Source of the DNA: an uncultured Planctomycetaceae bacterium | GTDB taxonomy: Bacteria > Planctomycetota > Planctomycetia > Pirellulales > Pirellulaceae | Direction of reading: 5' to 3' | NCBI GenBank assembly: GCA_903927685.1 | Contig: CAIYOB010001105.1 | Span: 1 to 43,556, forward strand | Length of the DNA: 43,556 nucleotides | Shown here: piece by piece, positions 1 to 8,136 of the stretch | Layout: every line of letters starts with the position of its first letter | Numbering within the stretch: the stretch's first letter is position 1 | The notes under the pieces: model-generated | Database searches by the model: none | Seen by the model: only the letters and a program-made list of their open reading frames with translations | What the model was told of the DNA's origin: nothing | Translations under genes and position numbers: made by a program

Positions 1-348
1 CAGCCCGGCCAGTTTGACGGCAGTTCGCACGAGGCGGGGGCGATCGCCTGGGAACGTCCGGACGGCATCCTGCTGTTCTACAACGCCTTGAACGGCGGCG
101 ACCCGACGCTGCCGGCCGGCGCGTGGAGCGTGGGCCAGGCCCTGCTGGACGGCCGGGATCTGACCAAGGTCCTGCAGCGGCTGGAGCGGCCCGTCTTGCG
201 GCCCGAGCGGGACTGGGAGGTCCACGGCTTCACCCCCGCGGCGGTCGTGGCCAACGCCCTGGTGCCCTTTCGCGGCCAGTGGCTGCTATACTATGGCGGC
301 GGCGACCGGCACATCGGGCTGGCGACGTGCCGTCTGGAAGCCCGCTAG
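1..348 (+). CDS. C-terminal part of a GH130-like beta-propeller glycosidase/phosphorylase (5' end outside window)
   Basis: Frame 1 is open from the first base to the TAG at 346-348, giving the last 115 residues of a longer protein. The sequence has the look of the final blades of a GH130-type five-bladed propeller: a substrate-side stretch (FDGSSHEAGAIAWE), a WEVHGFTPAAVVANAL stretch, then an aromatic strand ending in WLLYYGGGDRHIGLA, which is the usual GH130 closing motif. GH130 members are phosphorylases or hydrolases of beta-mannosides. The catalytic Asp and the N-terminus lie upstream of the window, so activity and export cannot be judged. No hairpin terminator is evident after the stop. 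Family assignment is by motif; a GH43/GH32-like propeller is the alternative. Confidence 0.7.
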   Translation, partial: QPGQFDGSSHEAGAIAWERPDGILLFYNALNGGDPTLPAGAWSVGQALLDGRDLTKVLQRLERPVLRPERDWEVHGFTPAAVVANALVPFRGQWLLYYGGGDRHIGLATCRLEAR

Positions 349-513
349 CAGGCCCCTGAGCCCGGGGCCAGCTCAACCTGCGCGCCGCCGAACTGACGCT
401 GGGTTCCCGGCGCGCCTCAGGGCCGTTTCCGGGGGGCATAGGCATTTCGTCGGCGAAAAGGTAAAAAGGTGCCAGAGGCAAGTGTGTCAACCCATAATAT
501 GAGGAACCAATCG

Positions 514-1800
514 ATGGCTTTGCGATTCCTTGACGTCCACCTGTACCGGTCCAACCTCAATATTCTTGCCGAGGGTGCGGCGCCGGCGGTGCAGGCCGCG
601 GCGGAAGCCGGCGGCGGCGTGCTGCGTTGCTTCCCGAGCTTCGTCGGCAGGAAGTTCTGCCTGCCCGGCAAGAACCTCGAACTGGCCGATGAAGACTACT
701 TCCCCGAAGGCCCGGGAGGTTGGGCGATCGACGAACGGTGGAACGGCAGCGCCATCCTGGCTGACACCGGCAACGGCATCCACGGCGAGGGGATGTGTCA
801 CTTTCATCACCCCGACGGCTACCTGATCCCGATGGACGCCGCCGTGCACGGGGCGCCGGCCTTCATGGTGGGACCGATGTACCGCACCCTCGGCGGCACG
901 GGGTTCTACAACAAGGAGTTCGACAACCTGTACCCGCTCGGCCACCACAGCCATCCGTGGAAGCCCGAGGCCTACAACTTCAATGCGTGGCGTAACAAAC
1001 GCTACCGCAACGACTGCCACACGTCGATCGGGCTGCTGAGCACGTTTACCGAGGAGATGCTGCTCCAGGCGATGCGTGATTTCCTGGCGGGCAAGGACAA
1101 CCACATCCGCGCCCACGCCCGGCATTTCCTGGTCCAGATGGGCACCGGCTTTTATACCCGCGTTCGCACCTTGCACGGTCCGGCCGCGGTCAACACCGAA
1201 GAGCCGCAGCGGGACCGTGACGATTTCCGCTTCTACCAGAGCCACGTCCTGTGCCCGGATGGCGAGGTGTTCCTGGGCCAGGAGCTGCTGTGCCGCCACC
1301 TGCCCGAAGGGCTCGACGACGAGGCGCGGGTCCAGCGTCTGGCTTCCGACATCGACCTGCGGCGCAACCAGGACCCGTACATCGTCGAGAAGCACCTGCT
1401 GCGGCCGATTGTGGACAAGTCCGTGAGCGGGGGCGGTTTCCACGACGAATGGCGGGTGTACGGCAAGCCCGAGGGTGACGAACTGTTCAGCCTGAAGCAA
1501 TTCGAGCTGGCCCCCCGCGCGGAGACGATTCTGACGGGGCCTGCGGCCTTGTGCATCCTCCACTTCTGCCACGGCCAGGGGACGATCGGCAAGCACAAGG
1601 TCGAAGTCAAGTCGGGCATCCGCTTGGGCGAGCCGCTGCACGACGAGTTCGTCATTCCGTACGATGCGGCGAAGAACGGCGGCGGCGTGCGTCTGGTCAA
1701 CACCAGCGACACCGAGCCGCTGGTCGGCACGCGCTGCTGGGGGCCCGAGGCCTGGGGGCACCTGTTGCCCAAGGCCCCGTTCGAAACCTGGCCCAACTAG
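514..1800 (+). CDS. Conserved-looking protein of unknown function (428 aa), possible cupin-like C-terminus
   Basis: The frame is open from a GTG at 469, but I chose ATG 514 because GAGG at 501-504 lies 9 nt upstream; ATG 499 is also possible. The product starts MALRFLDVHLYRSNLNILAE and has no signal peptide or membrane segment, so it should be cytoplasmic. It contains a His-rich stretch (GEGMCHFHHPDG, about residues 90-101), an aromatic-rich middle and a C-terminal segment around residues 330-410 rich in beta-strand and glycine (ILHFCHGQGTIGKH) that could be a cupin or sugar-isomerase-like barrel. I do not recognise the family. It lies 165 nt after the GH130-like gene on the same strand, so a role in sugar metabolism is plausible but only inferred from context. 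Confidence 0.82.
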   Translation: MALRFLDVHLYRSNLNILAEGAAPAVQAAAEAGGGVLRCFPSFVGRKFCLPGKNLELADEDYFPEGPGGWAIDERWNGSAILADTGNGIHGEGMCHFHHPDGYLIPMDAAVHGAPAFMVGPMYRTLGGTGFYNKEFDNLYPLGHHSHPWKPEAYNFNAWRNKRYRNDCHTSIGLLSTFTEEMLLQAMRDFLAGKDNHIRAHARHFLVQMGTGFYTRVRTLHGPAAVNTEEPQRDRDDFRFYQSHVLCPDGEVFLGQELLCRHLPEGLDDEARVQRLASDIDLRRNQDPYIVEKHLLRPIVDKSVSGGGFHDEWRVYGKPEGDELFSLKQFELAPRAETILTGPAALCILHFCHGQGTIGKHKVEVKSGIRLGEPLHDEFVIPYDAAKNGGGVRLVNTSDTEPLVGTRCWGPEAWGHLLPKAPFETWPN

Positions 1801-1835
1801 AGTGCCGTCAAGGCAAAAAGGTTGGGCTGGACGTG

Positions 1836-1910
1836 GTCGAGCGCAGCGAGCCCCCAGTGGCGAAACTGGGGGCTCGCTACTCGTCCCTCGTGGCTCGACA
1901 CCAGGCACCC
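1836..1910 (+). repeat. Intergenic hairpin repeat, copy 1
   Basis: This element holds a perfect 14-bp inverted repeat (1845-1858 with 1865-1878, 6-nt loop) nested inside outer arms GTCGAGC (1836-1842) and GCTCGAC (1893-1899), followed by CCAGGCACCC. Related sequences occur at 5891-5955 in the same orientation and at 10569-10612 inverted. It sits in the 165-bp gap before the PQQ gene. No T-run follows the stem, so it is not a standard intrinsic terminator; it resembles a REP/MITE-like dispersed element. Confidence 0.75.
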
Positions 1911-1965
1911 GACCCTGATTCTTAGATTGCCCTCGTGCGAGACATGGACCCCTGAAGAGGCCCGC

Positions 1966-4900
1966 ATGAACTGGCGTTTTCCGCTCGCGCTGACCGCCCT
2001 GGTCGGCTTGCTGACCGCTCCGCTGCCGGCTGGCGATTGGCCGCAGTTTCGTTACGACGCCGGACGCACGGCCGCCTCGCCGCACGAACTGCCCGCCGCA
2101 CTGCAGCTTCGCTGGACACGTTCGCTGCCGGCGCCCCGGCCCGCGTTTCCGCAGGAAGTCCGGCTGGCTTACGACGCGTCCTACGAGCCGGTGGTGCTCG
2201 GCCGCACGATGTTCGTGCCCTCGATGGTTGCTGACAGCGTGACGGCGCTGGACACCGAGACGGGAGCCGAACGGTGGCGGTTCATCACCGGCGGCCCGGT
2301 TCGCTTTGCGCCGGTCGCCTGGGAAGGCAAAATCTACTTCGTCTCCGACGACGGTTTCCTGTACTGCCTGAATGACGATGGCTCGCTCCGCTGGAAGTTT
2401 CGCGGACTGCCCGCCGACCGGCGGGAACGCCTGGTCTTGGGGCACGGACGCCTGGTCTCGCTGTGGCCGGCGCGGGGGGGACCCGTGTTGGCGGACGGCG
2501 TGGTCTACTTCGCCGCTGGGATCTGGCCGACCGAAGGCGTGTTCGTCCACGCGTTGGACGCCCAGTCGGGAAGCGTGGTCTGGTCAAACACGGACAGCCA
2601 GCGCATCCCCGCCAGCAACTGGGATCACGGCATCGGATTCGACGCCGGCCTGACACCGCAAGGCTACCTGGCGATCGTCGGCGAGCGGCTGATCGTGCCC
2701 TGCGGCGCACAACTGCCGGCGTTCCTGGATCGGAAGACGGGCCGCCTCGACAAGTACACGATGGGCTGGGGCGGGCGGAACGGCTTGCCCAAGGGATGCT
2801 GGTTTGTCGCGGGTGTCGGCAAGTATCTCAGTCACGGGGGTGATCTGTACGACATCACGCGTCCCAACGACGAGGCGTTCGCCGACGCAAAACCCGAGAC
2901 CCCGAACTACAAGCCCCTGCTGTATCCGGGCGGTTGGACGCGGTTGGACATCGAGCGGGCCAGCCAGCGGGAGCTTGACGCCTTTCGCCAGCCGGTGCTG
3001 ACGCCCACGGTCCTGTACGAAAGCGATACCCGCATCGTGGCCCGCGATTTGACGGAGATTCCGCTGCAGCCGCGGACCCCGGACAAGATCCCGGCGCACC
3101 GCATCAACGACACCTATCCGGATAACCTTGGCGGCGTCCTGCGCCAGTTGTGGGAACTGCCCTCCCCGCTGACCGTGCAGATCAAGGCGGGCAGTCGGCT
3201 GTACACCGGCGGACCAGGGGCCGTCGAAGCGATCGACGCGAGCGGTCCGGAACCGAAGACGGTCTGGCGGGCGGAGATCGAGGGCACGCCGCAGCGTCTG
3301 CTGGCTGCCGACGACAAGCTGTTCGTCGTGACGGCCGCAGGGACGATCCTGGCCTTCGCCGCGGCAGACCCCAACGCAGCGGACCGCGGCGAGCCGATCA
3401 GGCACATCGCCGCCGAGGCCCCGCCGCCAGCGGCCGATCTGTGGACGGAGCGAGCCCGGGGCATCCTCGACGCCACGGGCGTTCGCGACGGCTATGCCCT
3501 GGTGCTGGGGATCGACCAGGGGCGGCTGGTCGAGGAACTGGTGCGCCAGTCGAGCTTGCACGTCGTCGCGGTGGATGAGGACGCCGGGCGGATTGCCGCG
3601 TTGCGCGAACGGCTGTACGCCGCAGGGCTGTACGGCACGCGGGTGAGTGCGCTGGTCGGAGATCTTGTGACGTACCCGTTCCCACCGTACCTGGCCAGTC
3701 TGGTCGTCTCGGAGACCCCGGATTCCCTGGCGCAGGCGGGCGAGGGGGCGTTAGCTACGGCCGTGTTCCACACCCTGCGGCCGTACGGCGGCGTAGCGTG
3801 TGCCTGGGGTTCGCTGGCCGATCGCAACCGCATCGAAACGCTCGTGAACGCACCGGCGTTTCCGGGGGCCAGCGTTCGGCAAGTCGGCGACCTGGTCCTA
3901 CTGGCCCGCCCTGGGGCGCTGCCGGGCGCGGCCGATTGGTCGCACGCCGAGGCCAACGCGGCCAGCACGGGCGCGTCGGAAGACACGTTCCTCCGCGCGC
4001 CCCTGTCCCTGCTGTGGTTCGATGCCTCGCAACGCTGGCACAAGTTCCCTGGCCAAATCCAGGTCCGCGTGGCCGGAGGCCGTTTGATCCAGTACGAGAC
4101 GGGACTGCTGCGAGCCTCGGATGTGTACACCGGCCGGCAGTTGTGGGAGATCGAACTCTCCGCCGCGCTCGAGCCGGCGGGCGACCCTGTCGACCGCCGC
4201 AGCGTCCGTTACGCGCGGCACAGAGAATGGGGCCCGGCTCCCAGTCTGTCTCCGACCACGGAACTGGTGGTCACCTCGGACGCGATCATTGTGAGCGACG
4301 GCACGGTCTGCGTGTCACTCGATCCGGCCAGAGGCCAATTGACCGGACGCTTCGCACTGCCAGAAGGTGTCACCACGCCGTGGGCCAACCTCCGCGTCGG
4401 CGAAGATTGCCTGGTGGGCAGCAGTGGGCCGCACGTGTTGTGCCTGAATCGGCGTACGGGCCAACTGGTATGGCGAGTCGAAGCGGCCCGTCCCGCGCTG
4501 TACTTGGCCGTCGGGGGAAACAAAGTCTTTTGCGCCGAATTGGCAAACCCGCAGCGCGGCGAAGACGAAACCCGCGACGGCAGCCTGGGCGCGTATGATT
4601 TGGCGACTGGCCAGCGACTGTGGCAGCGGGCGGGCGGAGCCCGGTTTCGGTACAGCCCGCAGCTGGACTTGGTGGTCACCCCCACGGCCTTCTACCGCGG
4701 CGCGGACGGTGAACCTGTGGCGCAACAGGCCAGCCTACCGCCCACGCGACGCGTGGTCCTGGGGGGCGGCCTGCCGAAGACGGGGCTGCCTGGCTTGCTC
4801 GCCGGAAATCGGCTGCTGACCGGGACCGAAGAGACCTTGCTGATGTACGATCTGCCCTCGGCCCAGCAACTCGGCGACCCGCTGAACTGGGTCCGCCGCG

Positions 4901-5157
4901 GCTGTACGGGCACGCGGGCCAGCACGCATTTGTTGACGACCCGCTACCGCGGCAACGCGGCCTGGATCGACCTGGACAGCCGCGAAATCGCTCCGCTGTT
5001 CGGCGTTCGGCCCGGGTGCTCGATCAACAACAACCTGTATCCGGCCAACGGCTTGCTGAACATGCCCAACCTCACCGCCGGCTGCGTCTGCAACTACGCG
5101 CCCGTGTCGCTGGCCTGCGTGCCCACGAGCGTCATCGAGCGCCGCAGCGCGGAATGA
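1966..5157 (+). CDS. Secreted PQQ-type beta-propeller protein with an internal methyltransferase-like domain (1063 aa)
   Basis: Start ATG 1966 is chosen because GAAGAGG (1954-1960) lies 5 nt upstream and the first 23 residues (MNWRFPLALTALVGLLTAPL...) form a signal peptide; the frame extends further upstream but only through the hairpin repeat. Residues about 25-490 and 670-1063 carry PQQ/BamB-like blade motifs (ALDTETGAERWRF, CLNRRTGQLVWRV, AYDLATGQRLWQR). Between them, residues about 499-645 look like a Rossmann-fold SAM methyltransferase (VLGIDQGRLVEEL, then VVAVDED, then VSALVGDL). The glycine loop reads G-I-D-Q-G, without the middle glycine of the usual GxGxG, so SAM binding is doubtful. 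Propeller-methyltransferase mosaics are known in planctomycetes to the best of my recollection. Probable periplasmic or surface scaffold; substrate unknown. Confidence 0.88.
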   Translation: MNWRFPLALTALVGLLTAPLPAGDWPQFRYDAGRTAASPHELPAALQLRWTRSLPAPRPAFPQEVRLAYDASYEPVVLGRTMFVPSMVADSVTALDTETGAERWRFITGGPVRFAPVAWEGKIYFVSDDGFLYCLNDDGSLRWKFRGLPADRRERLVLGHGRLVSLWPARGGPVLADGVVYFAAGIWPTEGVFVHALDAQSGSVVWSNTDSQRIPASNWDHGIGFDAGLTPQGYLAIVGERLIVPCGAQLPAFLDRKTGRLDKYTMGWGGRNGLPKGCWFVAGVGKYLSHGGDLYDITRPNDEAFADAKPETPNYKPLLYPGGWTRLDIERASQRELDAFRQPVLTPTVLYESDTRIVARDLTEIPLQPRTPDKIPAHRINDTYPDNLGGVLRQLWELPSPLTVQIKAGSRLYTGGPGAVEAIDASGPEPKTVWRAEIEGTPQRLLAADDKLFVVTAAGTILAFAAADPNAADRGEPIRHIAAEAPPPAADLWTERARGILDATGVRDGYALVLGIDQGRLVEELVRQSSLHVVAVDEDAGRIAALRERLYAAGLYGTRVSALVGDLVTYPFPPYLASLVVSETPDSLAQAGEGALATAVFHTLRPYGGVACAWGSLADRNRIETLVNAPAFPGASVRQVGDLVLLARPGALPGAADWSHAEANAASTGASEDTFLRAPLSLLWFDASQRWHKFPGQIQVRVAGGRLIQYETGLLRASDVYTGRQLWEIELSAALEPAGDPVDRRSVRYARHREWGPAPSLSPTTELVVTSDAIIVSDGTVCVSLDPARGQLTGRFALPEGVTTPWANLRVGEDCLVGSSGPHVLCLNRRTGQLVWRVEAARPALYLAVGGNKVFCAELANPQRGEDETRDGSLGAYDLATGQRLWQRAGGARFRYSPQLDLVVTPTAFYRGADGEPVAQQASLPPTRRVVLGGGLPKTGLPGLLAGNRLLTGTEETLLMYDLPSAQQLGDPLNWVRRGCTGTRASTHLLTTRYRGNAAWIDLDSREIAPLFGVRPGCSINNNLYPANGLLNMPNLTAGCVCNYAPVSLACVPTSVIERRSAE

Positions 5158-5235
5158 TCCGTCGCCGACGAATCAACGCCGGCAGGACGTGCAGGCGACT
5201 TTCCTGCAACGCCGCTGGCATTTGGCTGCGACGGC

Positions 5236-5259
5236 ATTCGGCCATTCATATTCGGCCAT
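5236..5259 (+). repeat. 10-bp direct repeat upstream of ybaK-like gene
   Basis: ATTCGGCCAT occurs at 5236-5245 and again at 5250-5259, a 14-bp period, just upstream of a candidate promoter. It could be a regulator site; no regulator is identified. Confidence 0.4.
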
Positions 5260-5267
5260 GCGCATGG

Positions 5268-5296
5268 TTGCCAGATCGAGCGGAAAGGGATATCTT
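5268..5296 (+). promoter_or_regulatory. Candidate sigma-70 promoter for the ybaK-like gene
   Basis: TTGCCA (5268-5273) and TATCTT (5291-5296) are separated by 17 nt, followed about 105 nt later by the start codon at 5403. The match to the consensus is moderate. Confidence 0.4.
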
Positions 5297-5402
5297 GCGG
5301 ATAGGGTCCTGAGCAAGCGACGCGTCCCGCCTCCGGGCGGGTTAGATCGCCAGACGGTTCCGTTTCTCCCGCTGCACTCTTCTGTGATGAAGGAGGATCG
5401 TT

Positions 5403-5873
5403 ATGCCCGTCAAGAAGCTCAAAGAGTTCCTCGACAGCAACAAAGTCAAGTACGTCTCGATCAGCCATTCGGCGGCGTACACCGCCCAGGAAATTGCCGC
5501 TTCGGCGCATGTTCCGGGCAAAGAACTGGCCAAGACGGTGATGGTCAAAGTGGACGGCAAGATGGCGATGGCTGTGCTGCCCGCCTCGTGCAAAGTCGAC
5601 TTGATGCACTTGAAGGACGCTGTTGGCGCGGCGTCCGTCGAGTTGGCTGGCGAACGCGAGTTCCGCGACATGTTCCCCGGCTGCGAGACCGGAGGAATGC
5701 CGCCGTTCGGCAACCTGTACGGCATGGACGTGTACGTGTCGGCCAAGCTGGCGGAAGACCAGGAGATCGCCTTCAATGCCGGCTCGCACACGGAACTGCT
5801 GAAGCTGGCTTACAAGGACTTTGAACGACTGGTCAACCCCAAGGTGATTCACTTTGCGGCCGGCAGAGAATGA
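5403..5873 (+). CDS. ybaK: YbaK/EbsC-type aminoacyl-tRNA deacylase-like protein (156 aa)
   Basis: The product has the single-domain YbaK/ProRS-editing fold: an N-terminal HS(A)AYTAQEIA segment, the conserved lysine in [11 protein letters not shown] (K44), the glycine-rich pocket [10 protein letters not shown] (residues 94-103) and the late [10 protein letters not shown] motif. Family members hydrolyse mischarged aminoacyl-tRNAs such as Cys- or Ala-tRNA(Pro). The length is typical for the family. The ribosome binding site AAGGAGG at 5390-5396, 6 nt before ATG, is the best in the window. It is a lone cytoplasmic gene convergent with the URO-D-like gene. Exact tRNA substrate cannot be read from the sequence; the symbol reflects the family and not proven orthology. 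Confidence 0.9.
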   Translation: MPVKKLKEFLDSNKVKYVSISHSAAYTAQEIAASAHVPGKELAKTVMVKVDGKMAMAVLPASCKVDLMHLKDAVGAASVELAGEREFRDMFPGCETGGMPPFGNLYGMDVYVSAKLAEDQEIAFNAGSHTELLKLAYKDFERLVNPKVIHFAAGRE

Positions 5874-5890
5874 CCGCAGCAGCAACAGCG

Positions 5891-5955
5891 GTCGAGATGC
5901 GGCGAGACCCAGTGCTTGCCACTGGGGGCTCGCTGCACTCGACCCCAGGCACCCC
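5891..5955 (+). repeat. Intergenic hairpin repeat, copy 2
   Basis: Same element as at 1836-1910: outer arms GTCGAG (5891-5896) and CTCGAC (5938-5943) enclose an imperfect stem, 5902-5914 with 5920-5933, loop CTTGC; the tail CCCAGGCACCCC matches copy 1. It fills the gap between the convergent ybaK-like and URO-D-like genes, where a stem could end transcription from both sides. Confidence 0.7.
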
Positions 5956-5977
5956 AACATTCAGCCTGGACAACGCA

Positions 5978-6991
5978 CTAGCGCTGGTAGCCCGGCTGGT
6001 GCTGCATTTCCTCGACAAAGGCCAGCATGTTCTCCAGGGGCACATCGCCCGCCACGGCATGGGCAGGCGCAAAGATGTAGCCGCCTTCGCGGCCCAAGGC
6101 GAGCAGCCGCCGGCATTCGGCCCGCACGGCGGCTGCGCTGGCGTGCGGCAGCAGCTGTTGCGTCGACAGTCCGCCGTGAAAGGCGACCCGGCCGCGGTAG
6201 TGGGGGATCAGGCCCGTCACGTCCAGCACTTCGGGTTGAAACGGATTCAGGCAGTTGACGCCCAGCGAAATCAACTCGTCGATCAACTCGCGGACATCGC
6301 CGCACGAGTGGATCACCTGGTACTTGCCCGCCTGCCGGGTCAAGGCGTACATCCGTTGCACGCGCGGCCGAATGAACTCGTCCCATAACCGCCGGCCCAT
6401 GATCAGCCCGCGCTGCTGGCCCCAGTCGTCGCCGTAGTAAACGGCGTCGATGTCATAGGTCAGCGCCTGGCGGGCACGCTCGAGGTTGTACTCGCAGATC
6501 CGGTCGAACAGGCGATGCACGAAACTCGGATTCTCGATCATATCGAGCATCAGGTTCTCCATGCCGCGCAGGGTCCAGGCCCGCTCGAACAGGCTGAAGC
6601 CGATGCAATACATCCGGAAACAGTCTCCGTACTTGGCCAGCTTTTCGGGAATGTCCTGGAAATACAAATCCGCGCACGGATCCGGAAACTCGTACCCTTC
6701 CAACGTGGGCTCGGGCAGAACGCAGTTCTCGACGTTTCCGATATCCTGTTCGAGGCTCCGGTTCCAGATCACGCCGAAGGGGTCCAGGAAGCGATCGTCG
6801 CCCAGGGGCGTGACAAAACCCGTCGAATGGCCGAGCTTGACGAAGTGATTGTCGAGCGCGGCGTCCAGGTCCGCGGTTCCCAGATGGGCCGCCAAGCGGC
6901 TGCGTGGCTGCAGCGTGAATCCGCAGTGCCACGGGACGTACGGCGGCCGTTTGCCGTCCAACACCAGCTTGACCACTTCGCGTTGGTTCAT
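5978..6991 (-). CDS. URO-D superfamily protein (uroporphyrinogen decarboxylase / corrinoid methyltransferase-like, 337 aa)
   Basis: Start ATG 6991 overlaps the galactokinase stop by 4 nt (ATGA), so translation is probably coupled. The protein has no signal peptide. Features of the URO-D TIM barrel are visible: the N-terminal P-P-Y-V-P-W segment, the YYGDDWGQQRGLIM motif, and HSCGDVRELIDELISLG at about residues 228-244, followed by N-P-F-Q-P. His228 and Cys230 recall the zinc ligands of MtaA-like methyltransferases. This branch differs from true HemE and is abundant in planctomycetes, often near sugar genes; its reaction is unknown. A methyl-transfer or decarboxylation of a sugar-derived substrate is speculation from context. 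Length is usual for the family. Confidence 0.85.
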   Translation of the reverse strand: MNQREVVKLVLDGKRPPYVPWHCGFTLQPRSRLAAHLGTADLDAALDNHFVKLGHSTGFVTPLGDDRFLDPFGVIWNRSLEQDIGNVENCVLPEPTLEGYEFPDPCADLYFQDIPEKLAKYGDCFRMYCIGFSLFERAWTLRGMENLMLDMIENPSFVHRLFDRICEYNLERARQALTYDIDAVYYGDDWGQQRGLIMGRRLWDEFIRPRVQRMYALTRQAGKYQVIHSCGDVRELIDELISLGVNCLNPFQPEVLDVTGLIPHYRGRVAFHGGLSTQQLLPHASAAAVRAECRRLLALGREGGYIFAPAHAVAGDVPLENMLAFVEEMQHQPGYQR

Positions 6992-8136
6992 GCGGGCAAC
7001 ACCTCCGCGCCGTTGGCGGCGCACACGGGATAGACTTCCGGCGTCAAGCCGCTCTCCGCGGCGTACTGTTGGTGGACCTGCGCGACGAACGCCTCCAGGT
7101 CCGGAGCGTGGACAAACGCCACCAGGCAACCGCCGAATCCGGCTCCGGCCTGCCGGGCGCCGATCACGCCCGGCGCGCTGGTCATCGCCCGCTGCATGGC
7201 GTCCATCGCCGGCGCGCCGATCTCGAACAGGTCGCGGGCGCCGGCGTACGAGGCCGCCGTCAGCCGCCCGATCGCGGCCCGGTCGTTTTGCGTCAGGGCC
7301 TGGGCGAGCCGTTCCACCCGTTCGCTCTCCTCGATGATGAATCGGCTGCGGCGAGCCACCACGGGTGGCAATTCGCGCTCGCGCCGTGTGAACTGCTCAA
7401 TGCGCACCTCGCGCAGGTAAGCGACTCCCAGTCGGCGCGCCGCATCCTCGCATTGCGCGCGGCGTTCGCCGTACTCCGAGCCGGTCAGTTCCCGGGGCGC
7501 ACACGTGTTGCAGATCACCACGTGCAGGTCGGCGGGCAACGGGGCGATGCGGTGCGTCAGTTGCCGGCAATCCAGGACCACGGCGCTGCCCGCTCGGCCC
7601 AGGATCGAAGAGTATTGATCGAGGATACCGCACTTCACGCCGACGATTTCGTTTTCGGCACGCTGGCACAGCTTCGCCAAGCGAACCGGCTCGACCGCAT
7701 ACCCGCCCAGCTGCGCCAGCACCAAGGCGGTGGCCGCTTCCAGCGCCGCCGATGAGCTGAGCCCGCTGCGCAGCGGCATGGTGCTGTGGACGACCGCGTC
7801 GAAGCCGTGCAGAGGGTAGCCTTCGTCACCCAGGATCACCGCGACACCCTGGACGTAGCGCCCAAAGCCGCGGGTGCTGGCAGCCGGTTCATCCAGTCCG
7901 AACTCCGCCGCTTCGTCCAAGTTCAGCGAATACAGACGCACACGGCGATCCCCGCTCGGCCGGGCCGCGATCCAGGTGTCGCGGTCGATCGGCAGCGTCA
8001 GGACGAAGCCCTGGTTGTAGTCGGTATGGCTGCCCATCAGGTCCACGCGGCCCGGCGCGCGAGCCCAGAGCGTCGGGGCCCAGCCGAACTGCCGGTGGAA
8101 TGCAGCCCCCAGTTGTGCGCGACGCGGATCCGACAT
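6988..8136 (-). CDS. galK: Galactokinase family GHMP kinase with Glu-to-Ser change in the sugar site (382 aa)
   Basis: Galactokinase phosphorylates the C1 hydroxyl of galactose using ATP in the Leloir pathway. Start ATG 8136 was taken over the upstream in-frame start because a GAGGAGA lies upstream and the protein then begins at the usual place. The GalK signature reads GRVDLMGSHTDYNQG (residues 29-43), the GHMP ATP loop PLRSGLSSSAA is at 121-131, the catalytic Asp is D173 in GILDQYSS, and the C-terminal GHMP motif is GARQAGAGFGGC. Arg30, His37 and Asp39 are kept, but the glutamate equivalent to human Glu43, which contacts the sugar, is Ser36. A substrate changed at C6 or another hexose is possible. 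First gene of a two-gene unit with the URO-D-like gene. Confidence 0.9.
   Translation of the reverse strand: MSDPRRAQLGAAFHRQFGWAPTLWARAPGRVDLMGSHTDYNQGFVLTLPIDRDTWIAARPSGDRRVRLYSLNLDEAAEFGLDEPAASTRGFGRYVQGVAVILGDEGYPLHGFDAVVHSTMPLRSGLSSSAALEAATALVLAQLGGYAVEPVRLAKLCQRAENEIVGVKCGILDQYSSILGRAGSAVVLDCRQLTHRIAPLPADLHVVICNTCAPRELTGSEYGERRAQCEDAARRLGVAYLREVRIEQFTRRERELPPVVARRSRFIIEESERVERLAQALTQNDRAAIGRLTAASYAGARDLFEIGAPAMDAMQRAMTSAPGVIGARQAGAGFGGCLVAFVHAPDLEAFVAQVHQQYAAESGLTPEVYPVCAANGAEVLPA

Noticed and set aside
487..2550. A 687-codon minus-strand frame across the 514-1800 gene and the start of the PQQ gene
   Set aside because: It crosses two plus-strand genes and the hairpin repeat, has no domain and has shadow-type composition.
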